64,000 nt of DNA from the NCBI GenBank assembly GCA_028283855.1, contig JAPWJX010000004.1, positions 97,394-161,393 of the forward strand, read 5' to 3'. The notes beneath the pieces are model-generated. The model was not told where the DNA came from. It saw only the letters and a list, made by a program, of their open reading frames with translations, and searched no databases. Position numbers and translations under genes: made by a program. Each line of letters starts with the position of its first letter. Within the stretch, counting starts at the first letter, position 1. The stretch is from Verrucomicrobium sp. (GTDB taxonomy: Bacteria; Verrucomicrobiota; Verrucomicrobiia; Methylacidiphilales; GAS474). This document shows, one piece after another, positions 32,026-41,629 of the stretch.

Positions 32026-33402
32026 ATGACGCTTACCGAGAAAATCCTGGCTCGGGCGGCCGGAAAGGCTTCCGCCGCGCCCGGGGACAACCTCTGGGTG
32101 AAGGTGGACACCCTCCTGACCCACGACGTTTGCGGTCCGGGGACCATCGGCGTCTTCAAGCGCGAGTTCGGCGCCCAGGCCAAGGTCTGGGACCCGAAGC
32201 GCGTGGTCATCATCCCCGACCACTACATTTTCACCGCCGACTCGATGTCGAACCGCAACGTCGACATCCTGCGCGATTTCGTCCGCGAGCAGGGCCTGCC
32301 CTACTTCTACGACGTGATCGACGACCCGGAGGGCCACTGGCACTTCGACGCCGCGCAGGGCCAGCTCAAGCGCCAATACGGCAAGGGCTTCGCGGGCGTC
32401 TGCCACACCGCCATGCCGGAAAAGGGGCACGTCCGTCCCGGGGAGATCCTCTTCGGCACGGATAGCCACACCTGCATGGGCGGGGCGTTCAACATGTTCG
32501 CCACCGGCATCGGCAACACGGACGCGGGCTTCGTCCTGGGCACCGGCAAGCTGCTGGTGAAGGTCCCGGAGACGATGCGCTTCTTCCTGGAAGGGGCGAT
32601 GCGCCCCGGCGTGATGGCGAAGGACGTCATCCTCCACATCATCGGCCAGATCGGCTTTGACGGCGCCACCTACCGCGCCATGCAGTATGAGGGGCCGGGC
32701 GTCGACTCCCTTTCCATGGACGACCGGATGACCATCGCCAACATGGCCATCGAGGCCGGTGCCAAGAACGGCATCTTCCCGGCCGACCAAAAAACCTTCG
32801 ACTACGTCGAGGCGCGCATCCAAAAGAACGGCACCCGCTCGGAATACGACCCCGTCGAGCCCGACGCCGACCAGACGTTCGTCTACGACACGCGGATCGA
32901 CCTTTCCCAGCTGGAGCCCACCGTGGCCATGCATCCCAACCCGGGCAACCGCGCCCTGGCCAAGGAGCTGGGCAAGGTGGAGCTGGACCGCGCCTACGTC
33001 GGCTCCTGCACCGGCGGCAAGACCTCCGACTTCCTCGCCTTTGCCGAGGTGATCAAGGGCCGCCGCGTGAAGATCGACACCTTCGGCGTGCCCGCCACCC
33101 CGCAGGTCGTCGAGGAGCTGCAGACCACCCAGTGGGACGGCCGCAGCGTCTGGGACATTCTGGAAGGCGCCGGCGTGCAGATGACGGAGAACGCCTCCTG
33201 CGCCGCCTGCCTGGGCGGGCCGGTCGACACCTTCGGCCGCCTGAACAAGCCGATCAAGTGCATCTCCGCCACCAACCGGAATTTCCCCGGCCGCATGGGG
33301 CACAAGGATTCCCAGGTCTTCCTGGCCTCCCCCTACACGGTGGCGGCCTCCGCCCTGACGGGCCGGATCACCGATCCGCGGGAGTTCCTGGCCGCCGCCT
33401 AA
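32026..33402 (+). CDS. leuC: 3-isopropylmalate dehydratase large subunit
   Basis: A 458-residue aconitase-superfamily protein that isomerises 2- to 3-isopropylmalate in leucine synthesis (or acts in the related homoaconitase group). The opening MTLTEKILARAAG, the THDVCGPG segment and the FTADSMSNRN region fit. The three Fe-S cysteines lie in HTCMGG, GSCTGG and CAACLGG. A long upstream frame is not coding; the ATG at 32026 gives the normal family start. No leuD small subunit follows, so it must be elsewhere. A lipoprotein gene starts directly after the stop. Confidence 0.88.
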   Translation: MTLTEKILARAAGKASAAPGDNLWVKVDTLLTHDVCGPGTIGVFKREFGAQAKVWDPKRVVIIPDHYIFTADSMSNRNVDILRDFVREQGLPYFYDVIDDPEGHWHFDAAQGQLKRQYGKGFAGVCHTAMPEKGHVRPGEILFGTDSHTCMGGAFNMFATGIGNTDAGFVLGTGKLLVKVPETMRFFLEGAMRPGVMAKDVILHIIGQIGFDGATYRAMQYEGPGVDSLSMDDRMTIANMAIEAGAKNGIFPADQKTFDYVEARIQKNGTRSEYDPVEPDADQTFVYDTRIDLSQLEPTVAMHPNPGNRALAKELGKVELDRAYVGSCTGGKTSDFLAFAEVIKGRRVKIDTFGVPATPQVVEELQTTQWDGRSVWDILEGAGVQMTENASCAACLGGPVDTFGRLNKPIKCISATNRNFPGRMGHKDSQVFLASPYTVAASALTGRITDPREFLAAA

Positions 33403-33693
33403 ATGAGAGGGGCCTGGCTCTCCTTCTGCCTGGGGGCGGCGCTCCTTTCCGGATGCGCCAGCATTTCCGGAAACGACGCCGCCTTCACCGGCATGACGAA
33501 GGACAAGGCCTCCTTCAGCACCACCGGCCCGGAGCAGATGGTGCCGGACCGCTACCTGCCCGCCGGGACGCGCCTGCGCGTCATCGGCCACGGCGGGGAC
33601 TCAGTCCTCGTCCAATTGGTCGACGGTTCCACCGGCTTCGTGCCGGAGGACAAGGTGACTCTGGCCCCGGACCAGGGGCCGCTTCAGCCCTAG
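33403..33693 (+). CDS. Small lipoprotein, SH3-like
   Basis: A 96-residue lipoprotein precursor. The signal peptide ends in lipobox LLSGC, with lipidated Cys18 followed by Ala-Ser, predicting outer-membrane location by the usual +2 rule. The mature part has a short beta-rich domain with an SH3-like turn (AGTRLRVIGHGGDSVLVQL then VDGSTGFVPEDKV). It begins immediately after the leuC stop with no gap and lies 12 bp before the ATP-grasp gene. It could be transcribed with either; no specific role is evident. Confidence 0.7.
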   Translation: MRGAWLSFCLGAALLSGCASISGNDAAFTGMTKDKASFSTTGPEQMVPDRYLPAGTRLRVIGHGGDSVLVQLVDGSTGFVPEDKVTLAPDQGPLQP

Positions 33694-33705
33694 TCCTGCT
33701 GTACA

Positions 33706-36315
33706 ATGGCGGACGCTTCCGCTAACTCTTCCCGGATGTCCCCTTCCGATCTGCTCTCGAACTACAAGCCGAGGGAGGCCTCCCGCGACGAATGGCGCAC
33801 CGGCAGCCCGGAGACCCGCGGCATCTACGACCATATCGAAGGGGTTCTCTCCCGCTACTCCGCCGCCGAAATGGAGCGGCTGGTCCGCCGCGCGGGGGAG
33901 TTCATGGAAGGGCAGGGGATCACCATCGCCCCGCGCGACGCGGCCGAAGGCGGCCATGGCCAGGTAGAGCGCGTCTTTCCCTTCGACTTCTTCCCCACCG
34001 TCCTCTCCGCCGCCGAATGGACGGAGGTGGAGGCGGGCCTTTCCCAGCGGATGGAGGCGTGGAACGCCCTCCTGCGCGACCTCTACGGCCCGCAGGAGAT
34101 CCTCAAGGCGGGCATCATCCCCTACGACTTGGTCTACGGCGATCCGCGCTACTGCCGGGAGTGCGTGGGCCTCAAGCCGACGCGGGACATCTTCCTTCAC
34201 GTCGCCGCCGTCGACCTCCTGCGGGACGAGGCGGGCCGCTGGGTGGCCTCGGAAGACCAGCTCTCCAATCCCACCGGCGCCAGCTACGCGCTGCAGAACC
34301 GCCGCACGCTGGTCCAGCTCTGCCCGGCCCTGATCGAGGGGCAGCCCGTCCGCCCCGTCCACCACTATCCCACGCGGCTCTTGGAAACCCTCCAGGCGGT
34401 GACGCCCACGGGCCGTTCCACCGCGCGCGTCGTCCTCCTTTCCCCAGGCATCGAGAGCGGCGCCTACTATGACCATGCCTCCCTGGCGCGGCAGATGGGC
34501 ATCCCCCTCGTGCAGGGGGGCGACCTCATCGTCCTGGACAACCACGTTTACCTAAAGACCATCGCGGGCCTGGAGCGCGTGGAGGTGATCTGCCGCCGCC
34601 TGTCCAGCGCCTTCATGGACCCCATCACCTTCGAGCCGGACAGCTTCCTGGGCGTGCCGGGCCTGGTCTCCGCCGTGCGGAAGGGGACGGTGACGATCGC
34701 CAACTCCCTGGGCGCCGACATCGGCGACAACCGCGCCCTCCAGTCCTACCTGCCCGCCGCCATCGAGTTCTACCTCGGGGCCAAGCCGCTCCTGCCCTCC
34801 GTCAAAAGCCACAGCTGCCACGACGTCGACGTCCGCGCGCAGGTCTTCGAGAACTGGGACAACTACCTCGTCAAGACCGCCTACGCGCCGGAGCCCGGCG
34901 GCCCCGGCGGGCTGTGGGTCGGCCGGGAAATGGACGCGGAGGCCCGTGCTGCGCTGCAGGCGCGGATCGAGGAGCAGCCCGCCGCCTACGTCGCCCAGCC
35001 GGCGGTCTCCTTCTCCACCTCCCCCACCTGGAATCCGGCCACCCTTTCCCTGGAGCCGCGCCACGTCGGCCTGCGGGCCTTCGTCCTTCAGCAGGACCGG
35101 CCCGTCGTCACCTCCTGCGTTCTCACCCGCCACGCCTCGCGGGAGGGATCGCTCCTCCTTTCTCCCGGCTCCGGCGGCGGGAGCAAGGACACCTGGATCC
35201 TGCGCGGCCCGCGCCGGGAGGAGGGCACCGCCGAAACGGAGGAGGCCAGCTCGCACGACAACGGACGCCTGCCTCTGGGCAGCCGCACGGCGGAAAGCCT
35301 TTATTGGATCGGCCGCTACGCGGAACGCGCGGAGGGGACCGTCCGCCTCCTGCGCGTCGTCCAGCAGCTGCGGCTGGAAGGGGCCGCCTTCCAGGACTCC
35401 CGCGCCTGGCAGCCGCTGTGGGACGCTTTGGCCAGCGCCACCGGCCACTCCTCCCGCTTCTTCAAGAAGCCGGCCCTGCAGGAGCCGGTCAAGCTGGCGC
35501 AATACATCCTTCTGGACGGCGACAATCCCTCCTCCGCGCTTTCCTGCCTGCGCCGCGTGCGGCGGAACGCGCAGCAGGTGCGGGAAGCCCTGCCGCCGGA
35601 GGTCTGGGCGGTCCTCAACGGCCTCTACCTGAAGCTGGCCGCCGCGGCGGAAAAGGGGAAAGCCCCGGAACTGGTCGAGCGGCTCCAGTCGATGAGCCTG
35701 CAGGACGAGGTCCTCACCGGCCTGGACGAGCTTTCCGGCAGCGTGGAGAAGCACATGCTCCACAACGACGCGTGGCACTTCTGGCAGATCGGCCGCTTCC
35801 TGGAGCGCGCCCTCTTCACCGCCCTGACCATGCGGCAGGTCTTCCTGAAAAGGAGCAACGAGCGGGCCGCGGCGGGCCGCGCCGCGCTGGCGGAGGACGA
35901 CAACCTCGACGCCCTCCTGCGCATGCTGGCCGGCCAATACGCCTACCGCAGCTCCTACCACACGCGGCCCGTCGGCCGCCAGGTGGCGCGCCTCCTTGTC
36001 CAGGACGCCGAGTTCCCCCGCTCCCTCGTCTTCGCCCTGGAGGCGATCCAGGAGGCGCTGCGCGCCACCTTCGGCGCGCGGAAGGTCGATCCCGGCACCC
36101 CGCTCCACTATTGCAGCCATCTTCTTTCCGAACTGAACTTCGCCGACATCGCCGGGTTCTTCCCGGCGACGGCGGAGGAGCGCGGACGCGGGCGCGGAAA
36201 GGGCCTGCCGGAATGGATGGACGGCGTCGTCGAGCGGCTGCTGGAACTGGGGACCCAGGTCTCCGACCACTACCTCAACCACCAGGCGGCCACGCCGGTC
36301 CGGTTGCAGAAATGA
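33706..36315 (+). CDS. Circularly permuted ATP-grasp / alpha-E domain fusion (DUF404-DUF407-DUF403)
   Basis: An 869-residue two-domain protein. Residues about 1-480 are a circularly permuted ATP-grasp, with YGDPRYCRECVGLKPTRD, the LHVAAVDLLRDEAGRWVA strand and the SYALQNRR block. Residues about 523-860 are the helical alpha-E domain, starting AESLYWIGRYAERAEGT. In many bacteria the two parts are separate adjacent genes. ATP-grasp enzymes form amide or peptide bonds, and this set is predicted in the literature to build or modify peptides with transglutaminase partners. The stop overlaps the next gene (ATGA), so all four genes to 40205 form one operon. Confidence 0.9.
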   Translation: MADASANSSRMSPSDLLSNYKPREASRDEWRTGSPETRGIYDHIEGVLSRYSAAEMERLVRRAGEFMEGQGITIAPRDAAEGGHGQVERVFPFDFFPTVLSAAEWTEVEAGLSQRMEAWNALLRDLYGPQEILKAGIIPYDLVYGDPRYCRECVGLKPTRDIFLHVAAVDLLRDEAGRWVASEDQLSNPTGASYALQNRRTLVQLCPALIEGQPVRPVHHYPTRLLETLQAVTPTGRSTARVVLLSPGIESGAYYDHASLARQMGIPLVQGGDLIVLDNHVYLKTIAGLERVEVICRRLSSAFMDPITFEPDSFLGVPGLVSAVRKGTVTIANSLGADIGDNRALQSYLPAAIEFYLGAKPLLPSVKSHSCHDVDVRAQVFENWDNYLVKTAYAPEPGGPGGLWVGREMDAEARAALQARIEEQPAAYVAQPAVSFSTSPTWNPATLSLEPRHVGLRAFVLQQDRPVVTSCVLTRHASREGSLLLSPGSGGGSKDTWILRGPRREEGTAETEEASSHDNGRLPLGSRTAESLYWIGRYAERAEGTVRLLRVVQQLRLEGAAFQDSRAWQPLWDALASATGHSSRFFKKPALQEPVKLAQYILLDGDNPSSALSCLRRVRRNAQQVREALPPEVWAVLNGLYLKLAAAAEKGKAPELVERLQSMSLQDEVLTGLDELSGSVEKHMLHNDAWHFWQIGRFLERALFTALTMRQVFLKRSNERAAAGRAALAEDDNLDALLRMLAGQYAYRSSYHTRPVGRQVARLLVQDAEFPRSLVFALEAIQEALRATFGARKVDPGTPLHYCSHLLSELNFADIAGFFPATAEERGRGRGKGLPEWMDGVVERLLELGTQVSDHYLNHQAATPVRLQK

Positions 36316-37265
36316 AGTTCCGCATCGTCCACACGACGCAGTACGAATACTCGGCCCCCGCCATCGAGTGCTACAGCGAGCTGCGCGTGCGGCCCCGCAA
36401 CACCCTGCGCCAGGTCATCACCGACCATGTGACGGAGGTCGTCCCCCGCGTGCCGCTGGAGGTCTTCGTCGATTACTGGGGCAACTGGGGAGAGTCCCTC
36501 TCCGTCCCCTTCCGCCACCAGCGTCTCTCCGTCACCTCCCGCTGCACGGTGGAGACAAGGCCCTTTCACGATCCCATCGGCGGCCTCGACCTCTCCGTCA
36601 GCGAGGCGGCCCACCTCTGCCTGCCCAAGCGCCGGGAGCTGTACGATTTCCTGATGCCCTCGGAGCTGGTCCAGATCCCCCCGGAGGTGGAGGAAATGGC
36701 CCGCGTCCACCTGCCGCCGCAGGCCTCCTTCACCCCGTCCATCCTGGCCCTCAACGAATACATCTACCGCAATTTCAAATACCAGCCCGGCGCCACCACC
36801 GTCAGCACGCCGGTGGCGGAGGTGATCGCCAAGCGGCGCGGGGTCTGCCAGGACTTCGCCCACCTCTTCATCGCCGTCCTGCGCGCGGCCGGGATCCCGG
36901 CCCGCTACGTCAGCGGCTACATCGAGACCGAGTCCCAGGCGGAGGCCTCCCAGGCCGGGCACGACCTGCTGGCCCGCCACGGGGGGAGCAAGGCCCGCGA
37001 TCCGTTGAACGACCCCCTCGTCGGCGCCACGGCCAGCCACGCGTGGCTCGAGTTCTGCGCGCCGAACGGGATCTGGGTCGGCATCGACCCGACGAACAAC
37101 ATGCTGGAGAGCGAGCGGCACGTGCAGATCGGCATCGGCCGGGACTACGCCGACGTGCCGCCCCTGCGCGGCGTCTTCAAGGGGGCGCGGAAGCAAGTCC
37201 TCTCCGTGAAGGTCACCGTGGCCCGCACCCCCGGGGAGGACGCCGATCCGGCGGCGCTCATCTAG
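36312..37265 (+). CDS. Transglutaminase-like protein (first)
   Basis: A 317-residue protein with an N-terminal bacterial transglutaminase-like domain (MKFRIVHTTQYEYSAP start, beta-rich) and a core transglutaminase/papain-like fold. The catalytic triad is visible: Cys in KRRGVCQDFAHLF, His in ATASHAWLEFC and Asp in VGIDPTNN. Such enzymes hydrolyse or form isopeptide or amide bonds. It starts inside the preceding stop (ATGA) and is followed 10 bp later by a second, shorter transglutaminase. No signal peptide, so it acts in the cytoplasm. Confidence 0.92.
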   Translation: MKFRIVHTTQYEYSAPAIECYSELRVRPRNTLRQVITDHVTEVVPRVPLEVFVDYWGNWGESLSVPFRHQRLSVTSRCTVETRPFHDPIGGLDLSVSEAAHLCLPKRRELYDFLMPSELVQIPPEVEEMARVHLPPQASFTPSILALNEYIYRNFKYQPGATTVSTPVAEVIAKRRGVCQDFAHLFIAVLRAAGIPARYVSGYIETESQAEASQAGHDLLARHGGSKARDPLNDPLVGATASHAWLEFCAPNGIWVGIDPTNNMLESERHVQIGIGRDYADVPPLRGVFKGARKQVLSVKVTVARTPGEDADPAALI

Positions 37266-37275
37266 GACGAATCCC

Positions 37276-38121
37276 ATGCGCCTCCGCATCCGCCACCACA
37301 CCGTCTACCGCTACGCGGAGGCCGTCTCCTTCGGGCCGCATCACCTGATGCTCCGCCCCCGGGAAGGGCATGAGCGGGTGATCGAAAGCTCCCGCCTCCT
37401 GGTCAGCCCCGCGCACACCCTGCGCTGGCGCAGCGACGCCTACGGAAACTCCGTGGCCATCGCCGACTTCTCCACCCCGTCCGAGGTGCTGCAGGTGGAG
37501 AGCGAGGTGGTGGTCCGCCAGCTCGTCTCCAACCCCTTCGACTTCCTCCTCGACCCCCACGCCGTCTCCTTTCCCTTTTCCTATGACGCCGGCGAGCGGG
37601 CCGATCTGGAGCCCTGCCTGGAACCCCTTTACCCGGACGAGGCGGAGATCGTCCGCGACTGGCTCGACGCCGCCGCGCCCGCGCCGCCCGTGGAGACGCT
37701 CGCGTTCCTCGACGCGCTCAACCAGGCCATGCGGCGCGACTTCCAATATCAGCGCCGGGAAGAGCCGGGCGTGCAGACCCCGGCGGAGACGATCGCCAAG
37801 CGCAGCGGCTCCTGCCGGGACTACGCCACCCTCTTCCTGGAGGCTTGCCGCCAGGCGGGCTTGGCCGCCCGCTTCGTCAGCGGCTACGTCTACAATCCCA
37901 ACCACGACCACGGCTCCACCCACGCCTGGGCGGAGGTCTACCTCCCCGGCGCGGGCTGGAAGGGCTATGACCCGACGGCAGGCCTCCTGGCCTGCGAGAT
38001 CCACGTCCCCGTCGCCGTCGCCCGCCATCCGGCGGCCGCCGCGCCCGTCGCCGGGGTCTTCTACGGGCCGGGCCGCTGCCTGGGGATGGACGTGACGGTG
38101 CAGGTAAAGGAGGTGGCGTGA
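37276..38121 (+). CDS. Transglutaminase-like protein (second)
   Basis: A 281-residue paralogue of the preceding protein, starting MRLRIRHHTVYRYAEAV. The triad is intact: Cys in KRSGSCRDYATLF, His in GSTHAWAEVYL and Asp in KGYDPTAG. In many bacteria a transglutaminase of this type is the N-terminal half of an about 1100-residue DUF2126 protein. Here it is a separate gene whose stop overlaps the DUF2126 GTG start (GTGA), so the fusion is split but translation is probably coupled. Confidence 0.9.
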   Translation: MRLRIRHHTVYRYAEAVSFGPHHLMLRPREGHERVIESSRLLVSPAHTLRWRSDAYGNSVAIADFSTPSEVLQVESEVVVRQLVSNPFDFLLDPHAVSFPFSYDAGERADLEPCLEPLYPDEAEIVRDWLDAAAPAPPVETLAFLDALNQAMRRDFQYQRREEPGVQTPAETIAKRSGSCRDYATLFLEACRQAGLAARFVSGYVYNPNHDHGSTHAWAEVYLPGAGWKGYDPTAGLLACEIHVPVAVARHPAAAAPVAGVFYGPGRCLGMDVTVQVKEVA

Positions 38122-40205
38122 CGACGCTCGCCCAGGTGGGCCGCGCGGTCGACGCCGCCTTGGCCCGCTCCGGCGTCGCCGTCACCGTCGGCGGGGAGCC
38201 GACTTTCATCGCCGCCGACCACCGGCACGCGGAATGGAACTTCGACGCCCTGGGGCCGGAGAAGCTGGCCTACGGCCGCCGCTTTGCCGCCGCGCTGCGG
38301 CGCAAGCTGGCCCCCGGCTGCCTGGTGACCCACACGATGGGCAAGCAGTATCCGGGCGAGCCGCTGCCGCGCTGGGCCATTGGCCTTCATTGGCGCAAGG
38401 ACGGCAAGCCGCTGCTGCCGGGGAAGGGAATCGCCTACCGCCTCGACCGCGCGGGCCTGCAAAAGCCGGAGGCCGCCGCGCGGCTGGCCCGCGCGCTGCC
38501 CGCGCTCCTCAAGCTCAAGGCGAAGCCCTTGCCCGCCTTCGAGAATCCGCCGGGGAAAAAGCCCGCCGGGTGGGTGCTGCCGCTGGACGGCGGCGCGGGC
38601 GCGTGGACCTCGCCCGCGTGGAAGCTTCCCGGGCCCTGCCTCCTTTGGCCGGGGCAGAGCCCCCTGGGCCTGCGCCTCCCGCTGGGAGAGCTGCCGCCGG
38701 AGACGCCGCGCCGCGCGCTGACGGTGGAGACGCGGGATGGGGAGCTTTCCGTCTTCCTGCCCCCGGTGGAGAAGCTGGAGGATTACCTCGACCTGCTGCG
38801 CGCCGTACGCGCGGCGGCGGGCGGGGAGAAGCTGCTCCTCGAGGGCTACGCGCCCCCTTCCGGGGAGGAGCTGGTGCGGCTCAACGTCATCGCCGATCCG
38901 GGCGTCCTGGAGGTGAACCTGCCGCCCGCCGCCCTCCAGGCGGAGGCCGACCGCTTCATCGACGCGCTCTACGCCGCCGCGCCCGCCTGCGGCCTGCGGC
39001 CCTGGAAATACCAGTTCACGGGCCGGAAAATCGGCACCGGCGGCGGCGCGCACATCCTCCTGGGCGGGCCGAAGGCGGAGGAGAGCCCCTTCTTCCAACG
39101 CCCCCGGCTCCTGCCCAGCTTCGTCCGCTTCCTCCAGCGCCACCCTTCGCTCTCCTACCTCTTCACGGGCCTCTTTACCGGGCCGTCCTCCCAGGCACCG
39201 CGCGTCGATGAGTCGGCCTACGAGGTGCCGTATGAATTGGAGATCGCCCTGCGTGGCGTCGAGGCGATGCGCCCGCCGGTCGACAAGCCGCTCCTGGACC
39301 TGATGCTGCGCAACCTCCTCATGGACACGGTGGGCAACACCCACCGCGCGGAGATCAGCGTCGACAAGCTGTGGAACCCCTTTGCGCCGAACGGGTGCCT
39401 GGGGCTGGTCGAGTTCCGCGCCTTCGAGATGCCGCCGGAGCCCGCCATGCTCCGGGCCGCGGTGACCCTCCTGCGCGCGCTGGCGGCGGCCTTTCTGGCC
39501 CGGCCCTACGGCCTGCCGCTGAAGCGCTGGGGGGAGGCCCTGCACGACCGCTACGCCCTGCCCGTTTTCCTCAAGCGGGATTTCCAGGAGGTCCTGGCTT
39601 TCCTTCAGCGCGCGGGCTTCGCGCTGGAATGGGAGCACTTCGCGCCGTGGTTCGAGTTCCGCTTCCCGGTCATCGGACGGCTGGCCCACGCGGGCCGGGC
39701 GATCGAGTTCCGCCAGGCCATCGAGCCCTGGCCCGTCCTGGGGGAGCAGCCCGCGGGGGGAGGGACCTCCCGGATCGTCGACGCCTCCACCGACCGGCTC
39801 CAGGTGCGGGTGCCGGACGCCGCCTGGGCGCGCCGCTTCCGCCTGCTGGCGGCGGGACGCCCCGTCTCCCTCCAGGCCGATCCGGAGGGGGAGGCCCTCC
39901 TGGGGGCGGTCCGCTACCGGATGTTCCATTCCCTGCCCAGCCTTCAGCCCCATCTTCCGGCGCAGTCGCCCCTCCTTTTCGAGTGGGTGGAGGCGGCGAC
40001 GGGACGGACGGTGGCGGCCTGCTCCCTGCTGAACTGGCGCCCCGGCGAGCAGCCCTATGACGGCTTGCCCCAGACCGACCGGGCCGCCCTGGCCCGGGTG
40101 GCGGAGCGCTTCGTCCCGGCCCCGAAGGCCCTGGGCCGCGTCCATCCGGCGGCCGGAAAGCCCGCCCGCTGCGGCCGCTACACGACCGACCTGCGGCTTT
40201 CCTGA
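38118..40205 (+). CDS. DUF2126 family protein
   Basis: A 695-residue protein beginning with the DUF2126 landmark GVAVTVGGEPTFIAAD and KLAYGRRFAAALR. Further conserved blocks are KQYPGEPLPRWAIG, a GGGAHILLGG motif, and HPSLSYLFTGLFTGPSSQAPRVDE. DUF2126 is distantly related to circularly permuted amidoligase folds and is normally fused to a transglutaminase; here that domain is the separate upstream gene. The GTG start at 38118 overlaps its stop. Function is unknown, predicted to be in peptide or amide-bond formation. It ends the operon; a convergent gene follows. Confidence 0.9.
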   Translation: MTTLAQVGRAVDAALARSGVAVTVGGEPTFIAADHRHAEWNFDALGPEKLAYGRRFAAALRRKLAPGCLVTHTMGKQYPGEPLPRWAIGLHWRKDGKPLLPGKGIAYRLDRAGLQKPEAAARLARALPALLKLKAKPLPAFENPPGKKPAGWVLPLDGGAGAWTSPAWKLPGPCLLWPGQSPLGLRLPLGELPPETPRRALTVETRDGELSVFLPPVEKLEDYLDLLRAVRAAAGGEKLLLEGYAPPSGEELVRLNVIADPGVLEVNLPPAALQAEADRFIDALYAAAPACGLRPWKYQFTGRKIGTGGGAHILLGGPKAEESPFFQRPRLLPSFVRFLQRHPSLSYLFTGLFTGPSSQAPRVDESAYEVPYELEIALRGVEAMRPPVDKPLLDLMLRNLLMDTVGNTHRAEISVDKLWNPFAPNGCLGLVEFRAFEMPPEPAMLRAAVTLLRALAAAFLARPYGLPLKRWGEALHDRYALPVFLKRDFQEVLAFLQRAGFALEWEHFAPWFEFRFPVIGRLAHAGRAIEFRQAIEPWPVLGEQPAGGGTSRIVDASTDRLQVRVPDAAWARRFRLLAAGRPVSLQADPEGEALLGAVRYRMFHSLPSLQPHLPAQSPLLFEWVEAATGRTVAACSLLNWRPGEQPYDGLPQTDRAALARVAERFVPAPKALGRVHPAAGKPARCGRYTTDLRLS

Positions 40206-41546
40206 TCAGGGCAGCGCGGCAATCGGCTGGGAGACGGCCTGCCGGTAGAGGTCCGGAAACTTCTTTTCCAAGGCGGTCAATTTTTCGGCGACCGGCGCGG
40301 CGGGGAAATACCGGCCTAAGGCAGTCAGCGCCTGGCGGTAGGAGCGGATCGCGTCGAGGGTTTCCCCGGCCTGCTCCTGCTTTTCCCCCACCAGGAAGGA
40401 ATGGAGGGCGCGCAGATCCTCCTGCACCCAGGAGGAGCCGGTGGGTGGGTAGAGTTCGGAATAAGCCTGAAGGTCTTTCCGCAGGAGGCTCCACTCCTTC
40501 TTCTTTTGGTCGTCGGCCGCCAGCCGCAGGAGATAGCCCATGGCATCTTCTTCCGCCTTGGGGGCGGGGGCGTCGCTCCGGTCGAGCAGGGCGGCGGCCA
40601 GCTTGAGCCGGAGCTCCCGTTGCAGCGCGGGCGTGGTGCCTGGATCGCCGGAACGATCGGAAAAAAGGGTGTTACCCCGGAGCTGCAAAAGGGCCTGCTC
40701 ATAGTCCCCCTGCTGATAACATTGGTAGGCACGCAGCAGCTGGGTGAGGGTTTGGAGTTTTTCCTCGGTGGCGGGGGAGAAGCTCGATCGATTCGCCGCC
40801 CGCAGCTGCGCGATGGCGGACGGGAGATCGTCCAGGGTCTTCGGCTCCGGCAAAGAGAGCGGCAATACGGGCGATACGGCGCCTCTGGTGGGTTGGGAGG
40901 GCTGAGAGGGAGAGCTGGTTTGTTCGAGGAGCCAGGAACGCGGGATGGGCATGAAGTTGGGAGAGCCGCCGGCCAGGCTGTGCAGGATATCACGGGCCTC
41001 CGCGTTGTTGCCGGTTTGCAGGGCGACCAGGTAGCCCTGCCACCGCTGCACGTATTGGATCGCGGCGTTAAGTTCGTTGCGGAGGGGGGCGACGTCCGAA
41101 ATGGATGAGTCCCGATTCTGGACGGCCCCCAGCGTGGAGAGAATGAGGTCGAACGAGGCGGGGTTTTTTTCCTTGGCGTCGCGGGACGCGGCGACCGCAT
41201 CGGAGGCGCTTTTCAGGGCGGTCTGCGCCTCCCGCACCCATACGTCGCGCCGGGCGGTCACGGTCTTGGAGATCTCGGCGGAGAGGGCCGCGGTGGCCTC
41301 CAACATGGCGGGGGAGGGGTCGAGCCGGGTGATATTGTTGATCGCCGTGCGGGCTTGGGCGTAATTGCTTTCCCGGAGGGCCTGGCGAAGGTGGTTCAAT
41401 GGACTGGGGAAAACGGCCCCATCGGTTCGGGCGGTGGCCTCTACGGCTTTGAACAGTGCGTCGAAAGGATCGGCCTCCGTTTCGGCGAAGGCCGAGGCGG
41501 CCGTCATGATGAGTATGCAAAACCTCAAAGCCCAATATTTCCCCAT
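40206..41546 (-). CDS. Secreted protein with helical repeats (TPR-like)
   Basis: A 446-residue exported protein with a signal peptide (residues 1-21, ending AFA). The mature protein is helical, with TPR-like stretches (AYQCYQQGDYEQALLQLR and AIRSYRQALTALGRYF) and a Pro/Ser-rich middle (residues about 205-230). A role in scaffolding or envelope assembly is possible but not supported by any motif. It begins immediately downstream of the DUF2126 stop on the opposite strand (no overlap) and is divergent from tatA. I do not recognise a named family. Confidence 0.65.
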   Translation of the reverse strand: MGKYWALRFCILIMTAASAFAETEADPFDALFKAVEATARTDGAVFPSPLNHLRQALRESNYAQARTAINNITRLDPSPAMLEATAALSAEISKTVTARRDVWVREAQTALKSASDAVAASRDAKEKNPASFDLILSTLGAVQNRDSSISDVAPLRNELNAAIQYVQRWQGYLVALQTGNNAEARDILHSLAGGSPNFMPIPRSWLLEQTSSPSQPSQPTRGAVSPVLPLSLPEPKTLDDLPSAIAQLRAANRSSFSPATEEKLQTLTQLLRAYQCYQQGDYEQALLQLRGNTLFSDRSGDPGTTPALQRELRLKLAAALLDRSDAPAPKAEEDAMGYLLRLAADDQKKKEWSLLRKDLQAYSELYPPTGSSWVQEDLRALHSFLVGEKQEQAGETLDAIRSYRQALTALGRYFPAAPVAEKLTALEKKFPDLYRQAVSQPIAALP

Positions 41547-41629
41547 GGCTGCCTCCTGGTTGGTGAAACGCAGGTTACGTGACCGAGCCCTTCCTTTACA
41601 AGGCGGAAAGCCGCCATTACAGTTCCCTT

